A stretch of DNA of 64,000 bases from Escallonia rubra (taxonomy: Eukaryota; Streptophyta; Magnoliopsida; Escalloniales; Escalloniaceae). The notes beneath the pieces were generated by a model that was not told the origin of the DNA, made no database searches, and saw nothing but the letters and a program-made list of their open reading frames with translations. Positions 35,955-47,510 of the stretch are shown piece by piece (within the stretch, counting starts at the first letter, position 1; the number at the start of each line of letters is the position of its first letter). The DNA lies in the NCBI GenBank assembly GCA_033065855.1, contig JAVXUO010002328.1, positions 102,501 through 166,500 of the forward strand, written 5' to 3'. The translations under genes were made by a program, and so were the position numbers.

Positions 35955-38900
35955 ATGGGGTATGGGAACAGAAATAAACAGCAATTGGATGAGCATGCGA
36001 GCTTAATGGAAGCTCAATTGGCAGACCACTTTGGGTCTCTTGATGATCAATTATCGGAATTAAGGCAAAACATTGAAGAGTTACCTGCACTGAAGCTCTC
36101 GGTAGATCAATTGAAGGAGGAACTACCAGCTATGAGGCAGACTCTCACAGATTTGCAAGGTCTGATGCAGCAGTTGATTTACACCAAAGGACATGAAGGA
36201 GCAGAAGGTTCTAACTCGAAAACAAGAGGAAGTAAGGGCTGGGAAGCTAATCATCGAGAATTCCTTCCATTTAATCATGGTAATGCTTTTCCTAAACTAC
36301 CTAAACTGGAATTTCCTAAGTTCTGTGGGGACGATTCATATGGGTGGGTTGGAAAAGCTGAGAGATACTTTGAATTTCATCCCATGGATGAAATGCTCAA
36401 AGTTAACTTTGCCTCAGTACATTTTGAAGGCCAAGCTGAACATTGGTTTGGTACTTATACTAAGGCCAAGGGCAAGGTGGCTTGGACTGAATTTGTAAGA
36501 GATTTAAATTCTAGGTTTGCTCAACTGTTTAAAGAAAGTGTAATTGGGGAATTTCATAAGTTGAGACAGCTTGGCTCAGTTGAACAATATTACAATGAGT
36601 TTGAGACCCTCAGATCTGTGCTAGTCAATGAAGGGTGTAGTTTGAGGAAGTATATTTTGTGCAAAGTTTCATTAGTGGTCTCAAGGATGAAATCAGATTG
36701 GAGGTTGAGAAGTTTGAGGTGTATAATCTGTCAAGGGCCATTTACCTAGCTCGAAAACAAGAGACAACACTCACTAACAGCTGGAACCAGTCTAGAACCA
36801 CACCTAAACTACAACCCACATACAGTTCGTTGACCCCTGCTAGACCCAACTTGAGCAATGCAAATACTAAGCCAAGAAGCCCTGCTTTGACCCTGAACCC
36901 CCAACCCCTTCATGCCCAGCCAAATAACCAGAACAAAGCCTTACTACCTACCCCAGCAAAGGCTGACTCGGGCCTACTTTGATGACAGGAGAAGGAGAGG
37001 CCTCTGCTACTGGTGTGAGGAAACTTTTACTCCTGCACATGTTTGTAAAAACAAACAGGTTTCTATGTTGGTGGTTGATGAGAGTGAAGAGGAAGACCCC
37101 CCTCCTGTGTATGATGAAGAAGTCTGTCCACAACCACAGGAAACAGAAGTTAATGAACCCCCAGAAAAGATGGAGATCACTGTCAATGCATTAACAGGAA
37201 ACCAAACCCAGTCAACTTTTAAGCTTTGGGGACAATATGGTAACAAGAAGTTTTCCCTGCTGGTGGACACTGGATCCACTCACAATTTTATGGACCCCTC
37301 TACAGCTAATAGGTTGGGCTGCTTGGTAACACCTACTGCTCCTATGACAGTTATGGTGGCAGATGGCAACAAGGTGTGCAGTGACTCAACTTGTAATGAC
37401 TTCAGCTGGACTATGCAAGGTAAAAAATTTAGAACTAATCTGTTGATTATTCCTTTAGGAGGCTGTGATTGTCTCTTGGGTTTACAATGGTTAAAGAATT
37501 TGGGGAGGGTGGCCTTTGATTTCGATAAGATGACCATGACTATATTGATGGGGGACCAGGAAGTCACATTGTATGGAGGGGAAGTACAGGCTGAAATTAA
37601 GCTGATGTCAGCAAAATCAATGTACAAATACCTTACCAGCAATCAAGGAGCTTTGTTTGGCCAAGTATATACCATAACCACCTTGCCAAACCCCCACACC
37701 AATGAGCCTCAATTGACTGCATTGCTACATCAGTTTGCTGATGTCTTCCAAGAGCCTACAGGCCTACCTCCCACTAGAGCACAGGACCATCAAATGCCAC
37801 TAATTCCAAATGCTCAACCCATCAACATCAGACCCTACAGAGTGCCATACACCCAGAAATCTGAGATAGAGAAGATTGTTCATGAGATGCTAGAATCTGG
37901 CATAGTGCAGCCTAGCACTTCACCTTTTGGATCCCCAGTCCTATTGGTGAAGAAGAAAGATGGATCATGGAGAATGTGTGTGGACTATAGGGGGTTGAAT
38001 AAGCTCACTGTGAAAAACAGGTTTCCTATTCCAGTTGTGGATGACTTGTTGGATGAGCTACATGGTGCCAAGGTGTTTACTAAGCTTGATCTGAGGAGTG
38101 GGTACCATCAGATCAGGGTGCACCCAGCTGATATTCCAAAAACTGCATTTTCAACTCATTTCAGGCACTTTGAGTTCAAAGTCATGCCCTTTGGGCTCAC
38201 AAATGCACCAGCAACATTTCAGTCAGTTATGAACTCAATCTTTGAACCGTATCTCAGAAGGTTTGTCTTGGTTTTCTTTGATGACATATTGGTGTACAAC
38301 AAGAATTAGACAGACCATCTTAAGCACCTCACTCTTGTCTTACAAGCCCTCAGAGACCACTCATTATATGTTAAAGAATCAAAGTGCACCTTTGCTGCCA
38401 CAGAAGTGGAGTACTTAGGACACATTGTCACAGGACAAGGAGTAACAGCTGACCCTGCCAAGATTCAAGCTATGGTGCAATGGCCACTTCCAAAGACTCT
38501 CAAACAATTAAGGGGTTTCCTAGGCCTTACAGACTACTACAGGAAGTTCATAGTTCACTATGGCATCAAGAGTAAGCCCTTGACTAAATTGCTCCAGAAG
38601 AACAACTTCAAGTGGGACCCTGAAGCAACAAGAGCTTTTGAAAACTTGAAGCATGCTATGATTCATACTCCTGTGTTGGCACTACCTAACTGGAACCTAC
38701 CCTTCACTGTGGAAGTTGATGCTAGTGATGTGGGCATGGGGGCAGTGTTAATGCAGCAAGGTCAGCCTTTAGCTTATTTTAGCAAGGCTTTTGGAACCAA
38801 GGCTTTAGCTCTGTCAACTTATGAGAAAGAACTCATGGCCTTGGTACAAGCCATAATGCACTGGCACAACTATCTCAGCTGCAACCATTTCATAATAAAA

Positions 38901-40702
38901 AAAGATCATTGCAGCCTAAAGTATCTATTAGGCCAAAGGGTAACTTCACTTCTACAACAGAAGTGTTTATCAAAGCTTTTGGGGTTTGATTTTGAAATTC
39001 AGTACAAGGCAAGGAGAGAAAATGGAGCTGCTGATGCTCTATCAAGATTAGCAACACCAGAACATCAAGAAGGAAGTTGCTCAGCTATTTCTGTTGTAAC
39101 TCCCCTATGGATCCAAGAAATACAAGGTAGTTATGAAGGTGATGCTTGTGTTCAACAGCAAATCCAGCAATTGATCCTAGACCCCTATGCCACTTCAGAA
39201 TATGTGTATGAGCAGGGTACTTTGAAGTTCAAGGGGAAATTATATGTGGGAGACCAGGGAGATTTAAGGCAGCAAATATTGCAAACATTGCACAATTCCA
39301 GCATTGGAGGTCATTCTAGAGAAAATGCTACCTTCAAAAGGGTGGCAGCCATATTTTATGGCCAGGCTTTCAACAGGATGTTAAAAGATTTGTTCAACAG
39401 TGTGACACTTGTCAGAGGAACAAATCAGAGCATGTCGCGTACCCTGGTTTACTCCAGCCTTTAGCTATACCCCAACAGCTCTGGAGTAGTATTTCAATGG
39501 ATTTTGTAGAAGGCCTACCAAAATCACAAAACAAGGAAGTGATAATGGTAGTAGTTGGCAGGCTGAGCAAGGTGGCACACTTCCTATCGTTGAGTCACCC
39601 TTACACAGCTCAAGAAGTTGCTCAGGCCTACTTTGACCAGGTGTTTAAATTCCATGGCACTCCAGATAATATTGTAAGTGACAGGGGAAGTGTCTTCCTT
39701 AGTCACTTCTGGCAGAAGCTCTTTAGCCTAATTGGTACAAACCTCCACCTAAGTACTTCTTATCACCCTCAAACTGATGGGCAAACAGAAAGAGTCAATC
39801 AGTGCCTTGAAACATATCTGAGATGTTTTTGTGGAGATAGGCCTCACACTTGGAGCAAGTGGTTGACATTAGCTGAGTATTGGTACAATACTACATTTCA
39901 CAGCTCACTCAAGGTTACCCCTTTTGAAGCCTTGTATGGTTATGCCCCCAGAGTTTTGAATTTGGGCAGCCCTGAAACTACTCATGTTGCAGCTGTTGAC
40001 ACATACATGGTGGAAAGGGCTAGAGTCTTGAACCTATTGAAGGATAACTTGACCACTGCTCAAGCTAGAATGAAGCACAATGCAGACAAACACAGAAGTG
40101 AAAGGCAGTTTGATGTAGGGGACAGAGTCTACCTCAGGCTCCAACCTTATAGACAAACTAGCTTGGCGCTCAGAAGAAACCTCAAGCTATCACCTAAGTA
40201 TTTTGGACCCTATAAGGTGTTGGAAAAAATGGGAACAGTAGCCTACAAGCTGGAGCTGCCTCAGGGAACAGGAATTCATCCTGTTTTCCATGTTTCTTTA
40301 CTCAAACCAGCTCTAGGTAAGCATACCACAGTCACTCCAATGCTACCACCAATCAATGAAGAAGGGCAAATCCTTCTAGAACCTGCCCAGGTCTTGGACC
40401 GTCGAATGATCAAGAGAGGGGGCCAAGCAATTCCACAGGCTTTAATTGGGTGGACGAATTTACCTGAAGATGAAGCTACATGGGAGGACTGGGCTACCGT
40501 GCAGAGGAAATTCCCAGCATTTGCTACAGGAGAGGATGCAAAATTTGAAGGAGGAGGGAATGTCATGAATGACACCCCAAGGGATGCAACTGCACCAGCA
40601 ATTACCAACCAGCAGCATAGGCCATTGAAAATAAGAGTCAAGATGCCAACAATTGCGGGAAGAAATCAAACCGGAGAAAGGGAGGGAAGCAACAGAAATT
40701 AA
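35955..40702 (+). pseudogene. gag-pol of the gypsy chromovirus, disrupted
   Basis: One original frame encodes gag (retrotransposon-gag domain, 35955-36660), a CCHC-type knuckle ([14 protein letters not shown], about 37007-37048), aspartic protease ([10 protein letters not shown], about 37261-37290), reverse transcriptase ([17 protein letters not shown] active site near 38277), RNase H (VDASDVGMGAVL), the HHCC integrase finger, the integrase core (MDFVEGLP, SDRGSVF, PQTDGQTERVNQ) and a C-terminal chromodomain (IGWTNLPEDEATWEDW). Lesions: a frameshift near 36655, another near 36960, an in-frame TAG at 38307-38309 where the family usually has tryptophan, and a frameshift in an A-run near 39380. 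The last 47 or so codons run into the 3' LTR. The element is therefore not autonomous now. Confidence 0.92.
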
Positions 40703-41064
40703 GAAGAAAGAGAGAGTGGGGCGCGTGAAGCAATTAATGGATCAGAACGTGATACACACACTCCTAGCAGATTTTCAACCGTTAGGATTTCCAGCATAAT
40801 CAATACTTGTTAGAATTCCAGTCAGTTTGTTATCTGCATTTTCTGATTTTTCATGAATATTCCAAAATTCTGACTTGGGGAGAAAGTTTTGGAAAGCTAT
40901 GTAAACCGAATCATTGAGAAGAGAAGGCAGATATGAAATGAAATCACTCTTCTCTAACTCCATTTTCTTCTTTTCTCTATGAATTGGCCAGCTTAGCTGG
41001 ATTCTTTTTCCTTTAATTAGGAATTTCCCTCTTCTGTAATAGTGATTCACTCATCACTGTTACA
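40561..41064 (+). repeat. 3' LTR of the gypsy element
   Basis: 504 bp, TGTCATGAATGAC...CTGTTACA. The pol reading frame continues 142 bp into it before stopping at 40700-40702, so the element's C-terminal tail is encoded by LTR sequence. Confidence 0.95.
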
Positions 41065-41069
41065 AAGAA

Positions 41070-43336
41070 CTTCAGCACTGAACAGTTAAACAGAGACAGC
41101 AATGGATTATGCTCACTCGCACAATTTTCAAAGCTCAAAAGACAGCATACGTGGAAACCGATCAGCAAGCAACACAAAAGACTCATTCAGCAATTCTAAA
41201 CATCTGAAAAGGGTGTGCTAATAATGGGTTTCGCATAACCGAGAAGTACACCAAAATGGTACTAAAGTTCTTGATCAACGAACCATTCAGGCGTTTTCAC
41301 ATATACAAAACAAGCATAAACCAAACAGCATCTTGGTAATTCTATAAGAACTGCATGCAATGAGAAAAGCAAAAGGAAGAGGATTTTCCAACCTTTCTGA
41401 GGTTTTGGACAAGTGGGATTATCGAATCATAGGAATGAAGCTAATGGGTATATAATAGCAGCACTGCTGAAACCCAAGGCGGCCGCATCTCGGTCCCTGC
41501 TGAAGGCAGTGCTTATGCCAATTTGCCATCTCAGTCATGGGAAATTTAGGACTGATTCGAAAAAGCCAATCGTGGAGTATGTTTCTTTATTAATGGCTTG
41601 ATGGAATTGGAAGGAAGCAGAATGACCTGAGCAATGACGCACAAATTTTTCATAGAAAGTGACGAGGTTGAAAGAACCATGGGAGGTTTGTCAACCACGA
41701 TAAACAAGACATATATGCTTTGATTAACGCACAACCTGACTCCCTTGTTTGAAAAAGTGCAATTGAGACAATAGCATCATCAAACGGGCTCTTAACATTA
41801 TTCTTGTAATGCGGTTAAAGGCTTGAAAAACGATATTTTTGATCAGTAGCTTTAACTTATGTTGAAGAGTCGAAAGAAAGTTGAACGGTCAAAAACCAAT
41901 CGTCTAATGCTCATGATTTTTTATGTTCACGGTTGGATTATACCGCTCGGTCCATTTTATGCTTTTATCTCCTTCAATTTTTGGAAAAAAGTTTATTAAG
42001 AAACATGACGTGTAAACAGTTGAGTCAAGATCGATTCAAACAAGAACCGTTAGCTCAAAGAAATAAAGATAACATGTCATTTGCCGCTTTAGATGGAATA
42101 TCAGGATTGGGTCCATATGTCGTTTTGCTTTTGTAGATTGGATGGGGGCTGTGCATATGACTTTGGTATTGGTGACAAAATTTTGATTTAGATCCGTAAC
42201 GCCTTATTTTGATAAGATTTTGCATTATGTTAAATACAATGTCACCTACAATGATTATTAATTATCGCTAAATATTATTTGTGGCACTGTCAGAGACTTT
42301 TGTTGAAGATAATTCTTAGGATTATTAATTAAGACTTGATAGTCACTTAACACATTTAACGACTGTCATTTATCGCTATATAAAGGGATTGCAACCAAAA
42401 AAGTTTTTTGCATCGATGGTTTCTCCGAGTCTTATTACTTTTGGATCTTGCATATGAAACCTTGTGTAGGGTTATGGAAATATAGCGACGATCAGATCAG
42501 TGTCACCATTGTTGAAATGACCATCCTATCATCTGTTTGTTTTTTATGCTGCTAAATTCAAGCATTGAGCGATCTTCACCAATGGGCACCAAATTCTTTA
42601 TTCGACATATTGAACCTTATGCTGATCTTGAGTAATGAATATCCCATTTCACATTGAGTAAGAATTACAAAAAAAAACCAAGTGGATAATCCTTTCGATC
42701 TGGAAAAACAAACTGGCTCAGGAAACACCTTACTTCTAAATTTTAGCATATCGATAATCAGATAAACGAATCTAAATCTAACGTGAATTAAAAGCGTAAA
42801 AGGAAACCCTTCGTTGTACTACTTTTGGCCATAATCGTTCTGAGCTAGGTTTCCTATTCGCTTTTATATAGCACCTTATCGTAGAGTTTGTATGCATCAC
42901 GAACGCCTTTAAGACAAGCTCCATCAATTCCCTCCATCTTCATCTTGCACCGAGGTTACAGTGTACAATTATCCTGTGTTAATGCTAGTGAAAATGTGGC
43001 TAGTCACGTCCATAGGACCCGAGATGTACAACATCCCGATCCACAATCACTGTATTATATGCATAGTGACATTATTGGAGCATGGTAACACATGCCGATA
43101 AGAAATTTTCATGCATCCATAAGACCAAGCAACAATTGACTTAAAATCAGTGTCAAATTTACTCATAGTCTATTGATACGTGATAAAATCGTTCTGTTTG
43201 ATCAGATAATTCTGTTCAAGTTCAAGAAAACACAACAACATTAAGTCATTGATTCAATTGTCCAATGTAATCATGAAGCTGTAAATCTTTAGCAGACACT
43301 GATTCCGAGTTCAAGCTCCTAATGGTAAACTTCGTA
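41070..43336. repeat. Segmental duplication block, distal upstream region of SURNod19 copy 3
   Basis: Begins CTTCAGCACTGAACAG and runs parallel to 53720-54249, then (after the copia insertion) 60898-62290. Shared stretches include GCATAACCGAGAAGTACACC, GAACCATG(G/A)GAGGTTTG, GCTGTGCATATGACTTTGG and GCATAGTGACATTA. It contains the conserved promoter-like block at 41380-41710. No protein-coding gene is recognised; small open frames do not match across the two copies. Confidence 0.8.
41380..41710. promoter_or_regulatory. Conserved upstream block of SURNod19 copy 3
   Basis: Paralogue of 17190-17560: GGGTATATAATAGCAGCA (TATATAAT at 41449-41456), GGCAGTGCTTATGCC, TTAATGGCTTGATGGAATTGG and GCAATGACGCA (41631-41641). 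It is now 6.6 kb from the copy 3 ATG because of the gypsy insertion. The segment 41570-41600 (GAGTATGTTTCTTTATTAATGG) is the uninterrupted equivalent of the copia target site in copy 4. Confidence 0.5.
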
Positions 43337-43780
43337 AGGCTCCGTTTGGTAATGTTTATTTTTCAGTTTTTTATCCAGTTTTGTAAACTGGAGAAAGTAA
43401 ACGCGTTTAGTACATAGTTTTCGTTCTTTTTTTCTTTAGTTTTGAAAACCAGTTTTTAAAGCAGGACTATTTTTAAAAACTCCAAAAAAGGAGTTTTCGA
43501 TTTTGGTTTTTATTTTGAGACCACCACCTTCCCACCGATGGCAACCACCTTTGGCGTCCGGCCGGCCACCACCATCGTCGGCCACTGCCACCGCAAACCA
43601 TCACCAAAGAGAAAAAACTCAAAATAAAAACTGGGTAATCAAACACCCAAAATAAAAAACACAAAATAAAAACTAGGTAATCAAACACTCATTTGCTTTT
43701 GTAAAAAAAAAAATTTAAGCTGGTTTTGGTTTTTATTTTTTGGAAATTGAAAACCAAAACTGGAAGTGTTACCAAACGCT
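43337..43780. mobile_element. MITE, probably hAT-like
   Basis: Ends AGGCTCCGTTTGGTAATG...GTTACCAAACGCT form short inverted repeats, with TTTTGGTTTTTATTTT-type arms inside. Flanking 8-mers ACTTCGTA and ACTTTCAT are only roughly alike, but the paralogous sequence at 62275-62300 (ATGGTGAACTCCATATCAG) lacks the insertion, which supports these borders. No coding sequence. Confidence 0.65.
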
Positions 43781-43895
43781 ACTTTCATAGTCAGCACCCT
43801 TGAAGAAAAATGTACAAGGATATAGGATAGGGAAAAGTCTTGCCAAGACCGGGGCATAAATTTGAACTTTGGTGAAGGGTCTGTGACCAAACATA

Positions 43896-46662
43896 AAAGA
43901 GTCAAGGTGAAAGCCACTGAACGAGACAGACATCATCGCTTTAAACAATGTCTACCATGTTCTGGTATGACTAAGAAGTTGGTTTCTATTTCTCAAATAT
44001 CAGAATCGGGAAAGTATGTTCTTTTTGGTCCAAATAACGTGTTAGTACTTGAGAACATAAGAGACTTTGATGCCGATATTGTAGATAAAGGAAAAATGGT
44101 TAAATCCCTATATGTCTTAGCAGCTAATGATGCTTATCCTGAGAAAGTTGGTAAGCAAGATAATGTATCATTAAGGCATACTCGTCTAGCTCATGTAAGC
44201 TATGAAAGACTTAAGGAAATGTCTGCAAAAAATATGGTCGATGGATTGCCGTAGTTGGAAAACTTTCACCATAATGTTGTTTGTGAAGGATGTCAATATA
44301 GTAAGGCGCATTGTCTTCCATTTTGTCATTCAACTATAAAAAGTAAAACACCTTTAGAGCTTATTCATTTTGATTTGTTAGGCCCATGTAAAACAACGAG
44401 CTACCGTGGATTTCGTTATATACTTGTTCTTGTTGATGACTATTCAAAGTTTTCATGGAGTACTTCTTGAAAGAAAAGTTAGATACTTTATCGTATTTTA
44501 AACATTTCAAGACAAAGGTTGAAGCGGAGCTCCAGAAGAATAAGGTACTTAAGAACTGACAATGGAGGCGAATACATGTCAGATCAATTTCATGAATTTT
44601 GTGATAAGAAGGGGATTCGAAGGCAAATGCCAGGTGCTGGGACATCACAGCAAAATGGAGTTGCTGAGCGCAAGCTAAGACATTTGGTAGACGTTTGTAA
44701 GAGCTGGATTTACACAAAAAAATTGCCAAAACAGTTGTGGGCTGAAGCTAAGTGCGTGCCATGTTATAAATAGATTGCCTTCGAGATCCATTGACATGAG
44801 AACTCCATATGAGCTAGTATACAAAACTAAACCATATGTTGCTTATTTCAAACTGTTTGGTTCAATGTGTTATGTTCATGTGCAGGATCATTATTGAACC
44901 AAATTAGATGCAAGAGCAAAGAAATGCATCTTTGTTGGTTATGATCCTGTAAAAAAGGCTAGCGGTGTATGGAATATGGATCCAGAAACACGCAAATCTT
45001 TACTTCACGTGATGTCATTTTTTTTAAAGTTTCTTCACATTATAATCATCACATATCAGCCCCATCCCTAGTACCTTTGTTTGATGAAAATGAAAGGCAT
45101 ATTCAAAAAGGTCCTTTAAACTCTCAAGATGAGTCACTTTCATCTTCCTCTTCAATTCAATTTGGTGCAAGGGGGAATGAGATGTTGAGAGATAATGTCA
45201 GTGAAAAAGAAAATGAAGAAGAATCTGTCCAAAATGAGGAACTACAACTTCGTAGATCAACGAGAGATCGCAAGTTGCCAGCAAGATATAAGGATTTTTC
45301 GATGGAGAAAATGTATTGCTATATTTGTGAGTGTTTCTTTGCTGGACCACAAGATGAACGTGAACGATCATCTTATGAACAAGCCAAGGGTCTTATAGAA
45401 TAGGAGGCTGCAATGAAAGAGGAAATGAAAGCACTTCAGAAAAATGAAACTTGGGATTTAGTTCCTAAACCAAATAGAGTTCAACCCATTTCTTGCAAAT
45501 GGGTTTAAAAAGTTAAGAGAGAGGCTGATGGTAGCATTGACAGGTTCAAGGCAAGACTTGTGGCTCAAGGTTTTTCGCAAAAGTTTGGCTTGGATTATGA
45601 AGAAACCTTCAGTCCTATTGCAAAGATGACATCGGTTCGTGCTGTCTTAGTTATAACGGCATCTATAGGATGGAACCTTTGGCAATTGGATGTAAATAAT
45701 GCTTTCCTATATGGTGAGATTGATCGGGAGATCTACATGGAGCAACCACCTGGTTTTCAATCCAGAAACTTTCCAGATCACGTTTGTCAACTTAAGAAGG
45801 CACTCTATGGATTGAAGCAAGTGCCAAGAGCTTGGTATGGAAAAGTTGCTCAATACTTAATCTTTTGTGGTTATATTGCTTTAAATGCTGATGCAAGTTT
45901 GTTCGTTAAGAAGAATGCTAAAATGCATGTTCTAGTTTTATTGTATGTAGATGATATGGTAGTTACAGGTGACAATGAGCAAGAAGTTTCTAAGCTCATT
46001 GAAGAGCTTGCATTTCGGTTTGAGATGGAGAATCTTGGAAGAATTCATCACTTTCTTGGGTTGGAGGTGTCAATATGCAAGGATGGTATTTTTCTCTCTC
46101 AAGCTCGATACTTACAGGGTATTCTAGAGAAATTCAAAATGACAGATTGCAAAGAAGCAAGTACTCCAATGGATGAGAACCTAAAACTTAAGGTAAACAA
46201 GGGAAAAGAGCTTCCAGATGCTTATCCTTACAGAAAGCTTGTTGGAAGTCTGCTGTATTTTACTATTAGTAGACCTGACATTTCATATTCAATTGGAGTA
46301 ATTAGCCAATTCATGCAAAAGCATAAGAAGCCTCGTTTTGATACTGCCAAAAGAATACTACGTTATCTTAAGCACATGATATCTTATAATGAGTTGTTCT
46401 ATAAGAGGGATGCGACTCTCTCTCTCTCTCTCTCTCTCTTTGTGGCTTCACGGATGCTGATTGGGCAGGAGATACATCATCAAGGCGATCAACTTCCGGC
46501 CATATTTTTAACCTTGGATTAGCAGTTATATCTTGGTGCAGCAAAAAGCAAGCTACTACAACATTATCAAGCACAGAGGCTGAATACAATACTGCTATAC
46601 TTGCTGCACAAGAGAGCACTTGGTTAAGGAGGCTTGTCAACGACATTTGGACGAGCATTTAA
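43896..46662 (+). pseudogene. Ty1/copia pol remnant without LTRs
   Basis: In order: GAG-pre-integrase (LRHTRLAHVSYERL, near 44170), the integrase core (FDLLGPCKT..., LRTDNGGEYMS, QQNGVAERK), a linker, reverse transcriptase (45560-46390; YEETFSPIAKM, LDVNNAFLYG, LLYVDDMVVTG active site) and RNase H (DADWAGD near 46455, [15 protein letters not shown] near 46570), ending at TAA 46660-46662. Frameshifts and stops occur at about 44252, 44468, 44770, 44900, 45401 and 45507. A (CT)n tract at 46411-46439 interrupts the RNase H frame. Gag and protease are missing and no LTR flanks it. The left junction follows sequence homologous to 62316-62395, so the fragment sits within the duplicated upstream block. 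Confidence 0.88.
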
Positions 46663-46679
46663 ACATGATTTATAAATAT

Positions 46680-47510
46680 ATTGTTAATTTCATGGGGAAA
46701 GTAGGGAAGGACCCCATCTACTTTACACGTTGTGCGATTTGCCCCCCTCCACTTCAAATTTAAGCACTAAACCCCTCCACAGTTACAGAAAATGGGCACC
46801 TAAAACGAAAACCGTTAAATATAACAGCGCGTGGTCAGTTAACCCCTTTCCAGTCTTTGGAAAAATCTGATTTTTTTTTCTGATACATATCTTTTAAAAA
46901 TAACTAGGGTCTCTTTTTTGCACTTTGGCAAAATCTAGTTCTAACTATGTTTTATAAATTCGTGAAAAACTGTCTAATTAAGTTTTCACCTTTAGCGACA
47001 ATTACGCCCCGCAATCAGCTTCAAAACAACATTTCAGGTGTTTTACTTACATTTCTAGACTAAGAAGTCCGTTGAAAAACTTTACCAGAAAAATTACCAA
47101 AACACCCCTTTCGGGGTGGCAAATGACCAAAATGCCCCATGGCTTCAGAAAATCTCAAAAGTGCTTTAAAATGCTAATTTAAGCTTCCTGAAATCATTCT
47201 TGATCTAAAAAGTATTTTACAAAAGTTTCGCCCAAAAATCCCAAACCGGTGTCCAGATCGAGCGCTTAAAAGTCCGTTCGGCCAAAAAATAGCTAACGGC
47301 TTCGGAATGACCCAAATTCCTGAGAAATGGAACTTCCCAACATCCTAGGGTTTTCATAAAAGTTTCACGTGAAATCGCGCTAGCTTGATATTTTAAATTA
47401 CACTGCAAAGTTATAAGGTTGCGCGTATCAGTTAACCCATTTCCAATCTTTGGAAAAATCTGAAATTTTTACTTGATACAGATCTTTTTAAAATAACTAG
47501 GGTTTATTTT
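46680..47510. other. Unassigned repeat-like sequence with a 95-bp direct repeat
   Basis: 46834-46930 (CAGTTAACCCCTTTCCAGTC...AATAACTAGGGT) recurs at 47429-47505 (CAGTTAACCCATTTCCAATC...AATAACTAGGGT). The start (46693-46790, with CCCCCCTCCACTTC and AAACCCCTCC) looks like the terminus of a MULE-type element, but no inverted partner is found. No gene. Confidence 0.45.

Larger units (their letters stand above)
35384..41064 (+). mobile_element. Ty3/gypsy chromovirus LTR retrotransposon, nearly complete
   Basis: A 5.68-kb element with LTRs 35384-35898 and 40561-41064 (TG...CA), 5-bp target duplication AAGAA at 35379-35383 and 41065-41069, primer-binding site TTGGTAGTCAGAGC (35901-35914, initiator-Met-tRNA type) and a polypurine tract GAAGGAGGAGGGA just before 40561. 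Domain order gag, protease, RT, RNase H, integrase, chromodomain identifies the Ty3/gypsy chromovirus group. The LTRs differ by about 7 substitutions and one 11-bp indel over some 504 aligned bases, so insertion is recent, yet the coding region is already broken. The empty site is preserved near 53694-53730. Confidence 0.95.
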
